A DNA stretch of 56,052 nucleotides from Maricaulis sp. (lineage in GTDB: Bacteria; Pseudomonadota; Alphaproteobacteria; Caulobacterales; Maricaulaceae), in assembly GCF_030149425.1 (NCBI RefSeq), contig NZ_JASBRQ010000031.1:1-56052 (forward strand), in the 5' to 3' direction. Under the pieces are notes generated by a model that saw nothing but the letters and a program-made list of their open reading frames with translations, had not been told where the DNA came from and ran no database searches. The position numbers were made by a program, and so were the translations under genes. Below, piece by piece: positions 45,301 to 54,421 of the stretch (its first letter is position 1; every line of letters begins with the position of its first letter).

Positions 45301-47657
45301 TCCGCGCCAGCGGTGCGTTCGATGAAGAATTTTACCTGGCGCGCAACTGGGATGTGGCGGTCGCCAATGAAGACCCGGTGATCCACTACCTGACGAGCGG
45401 AGCGCAGGAAGGCCGCGATCCAAGCGCTGATTTCTCCAGCGCAGGATATCTTGAAGCCAACCCGGACGTGGCCCGCTCAGGGGTTAATCCGCTGCTGCAT
45501 TTCATCCGTATCGGCCGCGAGGAGGGCCGGATATCCCGGCCCACGATCGCCCAGAGCCAGGAGTATGACCCGCTGCACAGCGCGGACGGTGACCCCTACG
45601 CCTTGCGGCCGGATGATTGCGTTATTCCGGAAGTGAAGGCGGGTGAGGCGTTCATGGAGCGCTTTGATCTGCTCGGCGAGACGCCGGACTTTGCAGGTGC
45701 CGTGGCGTCCCTCAATGATGACAGCCGTGTCGCGGCCTGTATCAACGCGAATAGCGATCAGGACCCGGTGGTCTCCATCGTCGTGCCGGTCTATGGCCAA
45801 TTGCCCTATACGCTGAACTGTCTAGATAGCCTGCGCCGCCATGAGAGCCGCTTCCGCTTCGAGGTGGTGGTCTATGACGATCGCTCACCGGACACGGTAA
45901 CCGGTGAGTTCCTGCCTCAGGTGGACTGGATCAACTATGTGCTCGCGGATGAAAACCGGGGCTTTATCCACGCCTGCAACGCCGGTGCATCGGTCTCGCG
46001 CGGTCAGTATTTCGTCATGCTGAACAATGACACCCGGGTGGTGCCGGGTTGGCTGGACGAGATGATCGGGACATTCGAGCATTTCCCGCGAGCCGGTCTG
46101 GTCGGGTCAAAACTCTTCTATCCAGACGGCAGCCTGCAGGAAGCCGGTGGCATTGTCTGGCAAGACGGATCGGCCTGGAATTATGGCCGCAATGACGATC
46201 CGAACCGGCCTGAATACTGCCATGCCCGGCAGGCCGATTACATTTCGGGTGCTGCGATCGCCCTGACCAGCGACCTCTGGCATGCCTTGCGCGGTTTCGA
46301 TGGCGAGACCTATGAGCGCGCCTATTACGAAGATACCGATATGGCGTTCCGGGTCCGTGAATCGGGCTGGCAGACCTGGATGCAACCGCAATCGCGCGTC
46401 ATCCACTATGAGGGCAAGACGTCCGGCACGGATGAAGGTGCCGGTGAGAAGGCTTACCAGGCCTCCAACCGGGTGCGTTTCTACGAGCGTTGGAAACATG
46501 TCCTCGCCGGGCATCGCCCGAACGCCGAGCGGCCGTGGCGCGAAGCCCAGCGTGGATCTCAAAAGCTTGCGCTGATTATCGATGCGACGACGCCGACACC
46601 GGACAAGGACTCCGGTTCCCTGGACGTCGTCAACCTGTTCCACATGTTGCAGGAAATGGGCTATGCCTCGGTCTTCGTGCCGGAGGATAATCACCTCTTC
46701 TTCGGCGATTATACCCGCGAGCTGCAACGAACCGGCGTGCAATGCCTCTACCATCCGTTCTCGTTGCCGTTTGAACCTTTCCTGGAGAAGTTCGGAGCCG
46801 AGTTCGACACGGTGATACTGCACCGTATGGACACGACCTCGAAATGGTTCGACAAGATCCGCGACTATTGTCCGGATGCGAAAATCATCTTCAACACGGT
46901 GGACCTGCATCACATTCGTGAGCGCCGCGAAGGTGATTTGAAGAATGATCCCGAGCTGATCTCACGGTCTGAGCGATCCGAGAAGATCGAACTCGATCTG
47001 ATCCGCCGGGCTGACCATTCCATCGTCGTCAGCAGCTATGAGCGCGATGCCCTGCTCAAGCGCGAGCCGGACCTGAGAGTTTCACACCTGCCGTTGATCC
47101 GGGCCGTGCCGGGATCGGAAGCAAGCTTCGCGGCGCGTCGCGGTCTCGTCTTCGTCGGCGGTTTTGCCCACGCCCCCAATCTCGATGCGGTCAAATACTT
47201 CGTCGAGAACGTTTGGCCGGGCGTGCGCGAACGTTTGCCCGATGCCGTCTTCCGCATCGTGGGCAGTAAAATGCCCGATGAGGTTTTCAACCTGGGTGGC
47301 TCGAACGGTATTGAAGCGGTCGGCTTTGTGCAGGAGCTGTCTGATGTGCTCGATGCCAGCCGTCTCATGGTCGCACCGCTGCGCTTTGGAGCGGGGGCCA
47401 AGGGCAAGGTGATCTCCAGCCTGTCACACGGCTTGCCATGTATCGCGACACCTGTGGCGGCGGAGGGTATGACCGCGGATGAGCGCGACGGTATTGTCGT
47501 CCGCGACGGTGCTGCGGAGTTGTGCGAGGCGATCGTGCGTCTTTATGATGATGCGGAAGCTTGGGGTCGTGCTTCGGAAGGCGCTATTGCGTTTTCCAAG
47601 CGCAACAACTCTTTCGACCGCGGTATTGATGTGCTTCGCAACGAAGTCGGCCTGTAG
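42318..47657 (+). CDS. Giant sulfotransferase-coiled coil-GT2-GT4 fusion protein
   Basis: This 1779-residue protein joins four recognisable parts. Residues 20-270 form a sulfotransferase-like domain with the PAPS 5'-phosphosulfate loop GMHRSGTSA at 27-35 and the later VIVKDPRISLVLP and VRNPLEVAASL segments. Residues about 285-900 are an almost uninterrupted charged heptad coiled coil. Residues about 990-1075 hold two short repeats with FDEEFYLARNWDV and YLEANPDVARSGVNPLLHF. A GT2 domain (about 1149-1400: VSIVVPVYGQ, NRGFIHACNAG, MLNNDTRVVPGW) and a GT4-like domain (about 1415-1779: VGGFAHAPNLDAV, PLRFGAGAKGKVISSLSHGL) complete it. No membrane helix or signal peptide is visible, so it should work at the cytoplasmic face. 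AGGGGG precedes the ATG. The ABC exporter follows 43 bases on. The combined function is inferred, not known. Confidence 0.9.
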   Translation: MADGNQMAETKTEASGTTGRPLVIVAGMHRSGTSAITRMVNLTGFAIADDLMAAAEDNERGFWESESLAAYHDRFFEAVDYSYDCARQLPADALTGTAAERLHDRIVDHLQSLPQEGGVIVKDPRISLVLPIWLRAADMLGMAPKLIIAVRNPLEVAASLDRRNRFSYQKSLLLWLRYLVSVERNSREVDRVSVNYSDLLKDWRVQAKRIFDKLGLGEYADTETHGAEIDEFLSPELRHHDFDDHAVFEDPRTTTWVRDVFQELRRTGRDEPDRLVQTVDAVAMHLDATGDILEQLIAQQDNLIYELAQERDGIERELDDAREAVDREQALRVSGEADAATKQALAEEQRAEIEKLQRKLLEEQENSKAANAEVRAEELDKMLEKRMSVFQKREERMQRELEEARLLNERREQEVKDLAVRLAVADQALSNREVDIARQRDALEAAKSDMAEQADQAEIVALGHRERIVELEERLARIVAENSELVGATEQERRQVADVQKELEQARNEIDRLRSDGEALEKLVDERLVPLVAVDDDFRGRAHELEVELSTAERRREEVAKQLELERSSTSDLKRQVQQAQARVREVEELRDEAVDRLQGDLESAREELRRQGDQQRQAVGIAEGEIASLRTALSHAERQLAVAEVRVEYLDSERQDVSERVLQLTSDLSAARDEARRAGDELHNAQLNLSEQVKETAHLREERDRLREQLDGLGDLRDTAAELRLELGLAVSERDRLTAEATELQKQIKALAPLQVKVETKQAELVKLRAERTTLKKADQKQQRRIGALESDLEKLKSRLDAAVSERDGALAQNRDIEARRSEVEAALNAAHEERSALNAQADEMAAALERLEADLNVAQAAADDAVTREQMRISALEADLEAARGATATAVSQAVDEALNGAPADGSEASGEAPIVASLDPVSGAELEALQDRNDWLMDRLKSARPVASDLSRRMMDAGVVGRTAALMLGLYAPVRSRNPLRASKLAVAAEQIRASGAFDEEFYLARNWDVAVANEDPVIHYLTSGAQEGRDPSADFSSAGYLEANPDVARSGVNPLLHFIRIGREEGRISRPTIAQSQEYDPLHSADGDPYALRPDDCVIPEVKAGEAFMERFDLLGETPDFAGAVASLNDDSRVAACINANSDQDPVVSIVVPVYGQLPYTLNCLDSLRRHESRFRFEVVVYDDRSPDTVTGEFLPQVDWINYVLADENRGFIHACNAGASVSRGQYFVMLNNDTRVVPGWLDEMIGTFEHFPRAGLVGSKLFYPDGSLQEAGGIVWQDGSAWNYGRNDDPNRPEYCHARQADYISGAAIALTSDLWHALRGFDGETYERAYYEDTDMAFRVRESGWQTWMQPQSRVIHYEGKTSGTDEGAGEKAYQASNRVRFYERWKHVLAGHRPNAERPWREAQRGSQKLALIIDATTPTPDKDSGSLDVVNLFHMLQEMGYASVFVPEDNHLFFGDYTRELQRTGVQCLYHPFSLPFEPFLEKFGAEFDTVILHRMDTTSKWFDKIRDYCPDAKIIFNTVDLHHIRERREGDLKNDPELISRSERSEKIELDLIRRADHSIVVSSYERDALLKREPDLRVSHLPLIRAVPGSEASFAARRGLVFVGGFAHAPNLDAVKYFVENVWPGVRERLPDAVFRIVGSKMPDEVFNLGGSNGIEAVGFVQELSDVLDASRLMVAPLRFGAGAKGKVISSLSHGLPCIATPVAAEGMTADERDGIVVRDGAAELCEAIVRLYDDAEAWGRASEGAIAFSKRNNSFDRGIDVLRNEVGL

Positions 47658-47700
47658 CTCGCTTCGACCTTCTGGATTTCCGCTTGGAGCGTTGTAGTCG

Positions 47701-48483
47701 ATGGACTCAGCCATCAAAGAAATTCTATCCGGCTTCGCGGACTGGCGCCGTTGGGCTTGGCTGGGATTGTATGACGTCAAGCTGCAGAACCGCCGTTCCT
47801 TCGTCGGCACCTGGTGGTCAGTGCTGTCGAATGCGATCTTCGTTTTCGGTGTCGGCTACTTGTTCTCTTATCTCATGGACCGCCCGATTGAGGTCTTCCT
47901 GCCGCATATTGGTGCCGGCTATATCGTCTGGCAGTTCATTCTCGGCAATGTCAGCCAGGCGGGGACGGTCTTTGTCAGCTATCAGAAGATCATCCTCGAA
48001 GCGCTTCTGCCCATTAACACGCTAATCCTGCGCGGCCTCGTCACCAGTGCGATCCAGCTCGCCATGTCCGCCTGGCTCATCGCTGCGGTGCTGGTCTATA
48101 CTCAGGTTTTGCCTGGGCCGTTTGTCTATCTGGCGCTGGCAGGCGTGGTGCTGAACCTCGCCGTGCTGCACGGGGCGATGCTGTTCATAGCCATCGTTTC
48201 GGCTCGGTTTCGGGATTTTCGCCATCTCGTTGACGCCGGAATGCGGCTGGTGTTTTTCCTGACACCGATCATCTGGATGCCCAACCCGGCCGATGAGACC
48301 CGGTCCATGCTGATGGCCTTCAACCCCTTTTACTACATGGTCGAGGTCATCCGCGCGCCTATCGTCCAGCCGACGGTTCAGATGGACCTTTACGCCATTG
48401 TGCTGGGCATGGCGGTGTTCACAAATCTGGCGGGGCTGGTCGCCTTCCTCTTCGCCCGCCGGCGGCTGGTCTATTGGTTGTGA
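47701..48483 (+). CDS. Polysaccharide ABC exporter permease (Wzm/KpsM type)
   Basis: This 260-residue ABC-2 permease has about six membrane helices. It starts with the amphipathic WRRWAWLGLYDVKLQNRRSF interface helix typical of Wzm/TagG/KpsM. HIGAGYIVWQFILGN and the C-terminal FFLTPIIWMP and NPFYYMVEVIRAPIV motifs are diagnostic. It would carry a lipid-linked finished glycan across the inner membrane. It lies next to its ATPase gene, with only a few bases between the coding parts. Confidence 0.92.
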   Translation: MDSAIKEILSGFADWRRWAWLGLYDVKLQNRRSFVGTWWSVLSNAIFVFGVGYLFSYLMDRPIEVFLPHIGAGYIVWQFILGNVSQAGTVFVSYQKIILEALLPINTLILRGLVTSAIQLAMSAWLIAAVLVYTQVLPGPFVYLALAGVVLNLAVLHGAMLFIAIVSARFRDFRHLVDAGMRLVFFLTPIIWMPNPADETRSMLMAFNPFYYMVEVIRAPIVQPTVQMDLYAIVLGMAVFTNLAGLVAFLFARRRLVYWL

Positions 48484-48488
48484 GTGCT

Positions 48489-49271
48489 ATGGATCATGCT
48501 GTGAAAATTGCCGCCCGCGACCTGACCGTCGATTTCCGCGTTCCCGCCGGAGCGATAGAGTCGCACAGCGAGGATGGCGCGAACGCCCGTTTCCAGCAGG
48601 TCGGGAACCGGACCGTGCTACGCGCCCTGGATCGCCTGTCTTTCGAGATCATGCCGGGCGAACGCGTCGGCATCTGGGGACCGAATGGCTCCGGGAAAAC
48701 CACATTGCTTCGTGCTCTGCGCGGCGTCTATTCACCCAGCGATGGTGAGCTGGTCGTTGAAGGCAAAACCCAGTCCTTTCTCAATTTGACTTTTGGTCTG
48801 AATGAAGACGCAACCGGCTGGGAGAACATCCTTCTTCGTGGCGTGTTGATGGGCGAGCGGCCCGGCTCGATCCGGGCCAAAATGCCCAAGATCGCCGAGT
48901 TCAGCGAACTCGGGGAATTCCTCAACATGCCCCTGCGCAGCTACTCGGCCGGGATGCGTATGCGCCTGGCCTTGTCCGTGGCGATGGAATTGCCGTCCGA
49001 TATCTTGCTTATGGACGAGTGGCTGTCCGTCGGTGATGCCAGCTTCCGGCAGAAGGCGGCCGCGCGCATGCGGGAGGCGGTGGAGGCATCGAAAATCCTC
49101 ATCATCGCCTCGCATAATCGCAAGCTGATCGAGGGCTTGTGCACCCGCATCCTGACCCTTGACCAAGGGCGTATCGTGTCCGATCAGGCGGTGTCCGGCG
49201 AGACCAAGCCAGCCAACACCAAGCACCGGGTCAAAGCCGGGGCCCGCCGCGTCAAGAACAAGTCCAGCTAA
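48489..49271 (+). CDS. Polysaccharide ABC exporter ATPase (Wzt/KpsT type, no Wzt-C domain)
   Basis: This 260-residue ATPase energises the Wzm-type permease. Walker A is GPNGSGKT at residues 64-71. The signature has the Wzt/TagH form SYSAGMRMRLALSVA and Walker B is ILLMDEWLSVGD. The chain ends with a basic tail, without the additional C-terminal carbohydrate-binding domain that lets O9a-type Wzt recognise chain caps. The start is uncertain: ATG 48489 is given, while GTG 48480 overlaps the permease stop and would couple translation. Confidence 0.9.
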   Translation: MDHAVKIAARDLTVDFRVPAGAIESHSEDGANARFQQVGNRTVLRALDRLSFEIMPGERVGIWGPNGSGKTTLLRALRGVYSPSDGELVVEGKTQSFLNLTFGLNEDATGWENILLRGVLMGERPGSIRAKMPKIAEFSELGEFLNMPLRSYSAGMRMRLALSVAMELPSDILLMDEWLSVGDASFRQKAAARMREAVEASKILIIASHNRKLIEGLCTRILTLDQGRIVSDQAVSGETKPANTKHRVKAGARRVKNKSS

Positions 49272-49293
49272 CCGAGCAAACCCCGAGGCCGAA

Positions 49294-50115
49294 ATGGGTT
49301 ATCAAGATCCGATTTTCATCATTGGTTCCTATCGTTCAGGTACCAGCATCACAACCTGGTGCCTTGGCCAGCATCCGAATATCTGGCTGCTCCCGGAAAC
49401 CTACTGGATCGCCCAATTCGCCCGCGCCGTGCCGGATTACTACGCGCACGGCACGTCGCAGCCGGCCGCGCATTTTGAGCGTTGTGGCCTCACCGAAGAA
49501 GACTTTCAGGAAGCGGCGCAGGACTTTGTCCATGACGTCATCCGGCGCGGGCAGGAACGCCGGGTGCGCAAAGTGCTCACCAATCTGCAAAATGGCGGTG
49601 AGGTGAACCGGACCATGTGGATTCAGCGGGCTCCGAAGGAGCCGAAACGGCGCTGGGTCGACGGCACGCCGGAAAATGCCCATTCGGTGAAGGAGCTGCA
49701 CGCGCTCTTCCCGGGCGCGCGCTTTATCCACCTTGTCCGCAGTCCTCATGAAGTTGTGCGGTCAATGGCCAAATTCGATACTGCTGGTGGTGATCCGCAG
49801 GGTGCCCGTGATGCCTATGACACCTGGCGCCGCCTTGCCGGTGCCGCCTGGGAGGCTGAGCAAGAGCTGGGTAGCGATGTTGTGCGGCGCTTTTTCCAGG
49901 CGGATCTGACGGAGCGCCCGGAAGACATGTTCCGCGATATTTGCCGTTTCATCGGTGAACCCTACCGGCCAGCCTGCCTGGAGCCGCTGCAGGAGCGCAT
50001 TAATTCCTCGAAGGTTGAGGATGAGGACGTGCCCTCGAAGGACAATCTGCCGCGCGCGCTGCACTCTGTCTTCGATGATAATGAGGACTTCTTCCAGGCC
50101 ATGAAGACTCAGTGA
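49294..50115 (+). CDS. Sulfotransferase-family protein
   Basis: This 273-residue cytoplasmic protein starts with the PAPS-binding loop IIGSYRSGTSITTWCLGQHP. It retains the second nucleotide segment FIHLVRSPHEVVRSMAKF, in which the Arg and Ser contact the 3'-phosphate. It resembles bacterial sulfotransferases acting on carbohydrate or other small acceptors. GAGG lies about 7 bases before the ATG; the much longer frame from 49159 would overlap the Wzt-like gene. It immediately follows the exporter genes and precedes glmS, and PAPS synthesis genes lie 3.3 kb downstream. The acceptor is unknown. Confidence 0.85.
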   Translation: MGYQDPIFIIGSYRSGTSITTWCLGQHPNIWLLPETYWIAQFARAVPDYYAHGTSQPAAHFERCGLTEEDFQEAAQDFVHDVIRRGQERRVRKVLTNLQNGGEVNRTMWIQRAPKEPKRRWVDGTPENAHSVKELHALFPGARFIHLVRSPHEVVRSMAKFDTAGGDPQGARDAYDTWRRLAGAAWEAEQELGSDVVRRFFQADLTERPEDMFRDICRFIGEPYRPACLEPLQERINSSKVEDEDVPSKDNLPRALHSVFDDNEDFFQAMKTQ

Positions 50116-50282
50116 GGCAAGTCTGGACACTGCGGGGCGGGGTTTGTGTAACCTTCTGTTACCTCGCTTGTGAGGCGTCAGCGCCTTTCCCGACTTGAAA
50201 GCGGGTCGCGTTCGGCCCTAGGTAGCGGCTAGAAGAAATGCTGCAGGTGCGAGCCGCACCGAGCGGATAAGGGAATACGGTC

Positions 50283-52100
<1,818 letters not shown>

Positions 52101-52129
52101 CGAAACCTTTCGTGACTTTATGCCCTTAC

Positions 52130-52152
52130 GGCGGGCCGCTATACGGCTCGCC
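52130..52152. repeat. GC-rich hairpin after glmS
   Basis: GGCGGGCCG pairs with CGGCTCGCC (9 bp, one G-U) around CTATA, 30 bases after the glmS stop. No T run follows, so it is only a possible weak terminator or processing site ahead of the aminotransferase gene. Confidence 0.45.
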
Positions 52153-52199
52153 ATGGCCTCTGCGGCCGTTCTGATTATCTCATACCGAGTGGTAGTTCC

Positions 52200-53342
52200 A
52201 TGGCCGACATGATCCCCTTCATCGATCTCAAAGCTCAGCGCGCCCGTCTGAAAGACCAGATGGATGCAGCCATTGCCAAAGTACTTGATGAAGGGCGCTA
52301 TATTCTCGGGCCGGAAGTGACCGAGCTGGAAGAAAAGCTCGCCGCGTTCAATGGTATGGGCCGCGCGCTGAGCTGCGCCAACGGGACCGACGCCATCCTC
52401 ATTCCGCTGATGTCCTGGGGGATTGGCCCGGGTGACGCGGTTTTCGTGCCGAGCTTCACTTTCGCTTCCACCGCCGAGGTCGTGGTGCTCGCCGGTGCCT
52501 CTCCGGTCTTTGTCGATATTGACCGTGATACCTACAATCTATGCCCCAAGAGCCTGGCTGAGGCGATCGACAAGGTGAAGGCCGATGGCGAGCTGACACC
52601 GCGTGCTGTGATCGCGGTGGATCTGTTCGGCCAGCCGGCGGACTACCCCAAGCTTGCCGAGATCGCCCGAGCGCATGATCTCAAGCTGGTGTCCGACTGC
52701 GCCCAGGGCTTCGGTTGCACGCTCAACGGCAAGTCCTCGCTGGAATGGGCTGATGTGCTCACGGTCAGCTTCTACCCGGCGAAACCGCTGGGCGGTTATG
52801 GTGATGGCGGCGCGGTCCTGTGCAAGGATGACGATCTCTTCGACGTCATGAAGTCGGTGCGCGTCCATGGCGAAGGCAAGGCGCGCTATGAATACGCCCG
52901 GATCGGCCTGAACTCCCGTCTCGACACGCTGCAGGCGGCCATCCTTCTGTCCAAACTGTCAGTCTTTGCCGAAGAGATCCGGCTGCGCCAGAAGGTGGCT
53001 GATCGCTATAATGCCGGCCTCGGTCAGTATGTGAAAACGCCCTTCGTGATCGATGGCGCGCAGTCGACCTGGGCGCAATACACGATTGAGGTCAATGACC
53101 GTGATGGTTTCCGGGCCGCGGTCGGGGAGCAGGGCGTGCCGACGGCAGTCTATTATCCGATCCCGCTGCACCTGCATGAGCCCTACGCCTCCTACCCGGT
53201 AGCCCCGGCCGGTTTGCCGGTGACCGAGGACGTTGCCCACCGCGTGGTCTCACTGCCGATGCACCCGGATCTGAGCGAAGCGGATTCCGATCGCGTCATC
53301 GCGGCTGTCAAAGACTGCGATGCGAGCCATTTTCAGGCCTGA
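52200..53342 (+). CDS. DegT/DnrJ/EryC1-family sugar aminotransferase
   Basis: This 380-residue PLP enzyme transfers an amino group to a keto-sugar nucleotide. The PLP lysine is Lys195 in SFYPAKPLGGYGDGGA. The SDCAQGFGCTLNGK segment and ANGTDAILIPL match WbpE/WecE-like members, and an opening such as IPFIDLKAQ is typical of WbpE. The likely product is a 3- or 4-amino sugar nucleotide for the surface glycan. The dehydrogenase or dehydratase that would make its substrate is not evident beyond rfbB and ugd, so the exact sugar is open. Confidence 0.9.
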   Translation: MADMIPFIDLKAQRARLKDQMDAAIAKVLDEGRYILGPEVTELEEKLAAFNGMGRALSCANGTDAILIPLMSWGIGPGDAVFVPSFTFASTAEVVVLAGASPVFVDIDRDTYNLCPKSLAEAIDKVKADGELTPRAVIAVDLFGQPADYPKLAEIARAHDLKLVSDCAQGFGCTLNGKSSLEWADVLTVSFYPAKPLGGYGDGGAVLCKDDDLFDVMKSVRVHGEGKARYEYARIGLNSRLDTLQAAILLSKLSVFAEEIRLRQKVADRYNAGLGQYVKTPFVIDGAQSTWAQYTIEVNDRDGFRAAVGEQGVPTAVYYPIPLHLHEPYASYPVAPAGLPVTEDVAHRVVSLPMHPDLSEADSDRVIAAVKDCDASHFQA

Positions 53343-53446
53343 AACCGGTTTTGACAGGCTAGTATTCTCCCCCCGGATATCCTAAGTCCCTGCAGGGTCG
53401 CACGCGCGACTTGTCCAGCTATTTTTTGGGCTTATCCGAGGCGAGA

Positions 53447-54421
53447 ATGCACAGCATTGATGAACAGGTCCGGGCCTATGCCCAACGGTTTTACGGCGAC
53501 CAAGCCCCCACGCGCGAGCGCCCGCTCTCTGCGCATCTGAAGGCGCTTGAGTCGGAGAGCATGCATATCATCCGCGAGGTGGCGGCCGAGTTCGAGCGTC
53601 CGGTGATGCTTTACTCGATCGGCAAGGACAGTGCGGTCATGCTGCACTTGGCGCTGAAGGCCTTCTATCCCTCGCGCCCGCCTTTCCCGCTGCAGCATGT
53701 CGATACGACGTTCAAGTTTCGCGACATGATCACCTTCCGCGAGGCCATCGCCCGTGAGCTCGGCCTGGAAATGCGGGTCGAGATCAATCAGGAAGGGGTC
53801 GAACGCGGCATCAATCCGTGGGATTCCGGCTCCAACCTGCACACCCAGGTGATGAAGACCGAGGCTCTGCGCGCGGCGATGAACCGGCATCAATATGATG
53901 CGGCCTTCGGCGGTGCCCGCCGAGACGAGGAGAAGTCGCGAGCGAAAGAGCGGATTTTCTCCTTCCGCGACCAGAACCATGGCTGGGATCCGAAAAACCA
54001 GCGCCCGGAACTCTGGGGTAATTACAACACCAAGATCAAGCAGGGTGAATCGATCCGGGTCTTCCCGCTGTCCAACTGGACCGAGCTGGATATCTGGCAA
54101 TACATCCTGGAAGAACACATTCCGATCGTGCCGCTTTATTTCGCCGCGCATCGCCCCGTTGTGGAGCGCGACGGCCAGGTCATCATGGTCGATGATGAGC
54201 GTTTGCCGATCAGCGAGGGTGAGAAGCCCGACCTGCGCATGGTCCGTTTCCGTACGCTCGGCTGCTACCCGCTGACCGGTGCGATCGAGAGCTCGGCCCA
54301 GTCGCTGGAAGAAATCGTTGTGGAGATGCTGACGGCGCGGACCTCGGAGCGGTCCGGCCGCCTGATCGACCATGATGAAGCCGGTTCGATGGAGAAGAAA
54401 AAGCGCGAGGGGTATTTCTAA
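53447..54421 (+). CDS. cysD: Sulfate adenylyltransferase small subunit CysD
   Basis: This 324-residue ATP-sulfurylase subunit forms APS from sulfate and ATP. It has the PP-loop-type motif [18 protein letters not shown] near residue 50, [12 protein letters not shown] and [20 protein letters not shown]. The ATG at 53447 has GAGGCGAG just upstream and is preferred over TTG 53411. The stop overlaps the cysN start (TAATG), so the subunits are translated together. In this context the product can serve either cysteine synthesis or the PAPS needed by the two sulfotransferases. Confidence 0.95.
   Translation: MHSIDEQVRAYAQRFYGDQAPTRERPLSAHLKALESESMHIIREVAAEFERPVMLYSIGKDSAVMLHLALKAFYPSRPPFPLQHVDTTFKFRDMITFREAIARELGLEMRVEINQEGVERGINPWDSGSNLHTQVMKTEALRAAMNRHQYDAAFGGARRDEEKSRAKERIFSFRDQNHGWDPKNQRPELWGNYNTKIKQGESIRVFPLSNWTELDIWQYILEEHIPIVPLYFAAHRPVVERDGQVIMVDDERLPISEGEKPDLRMVRFRTLGCYPLTGAIESSAQSLEEIVVEMLTARTSERSGRLIDHDEAGSMEKKKREGYF

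Noticed and set aside
50116..50282. glmS ribozyme upstream of glmS
   Set aside because: The leader lacks the ribozyme core, and the element is not expected in this group; only short inverted repeats are present.
53351..53380. TTGACA upstream of cysD as a sigma-70 promoter
   Set aside because: No convincing -10 lies 16-18 bases downstream; the best candidate, GGATAT, is poor. A promoter here remains possible but unsupported.
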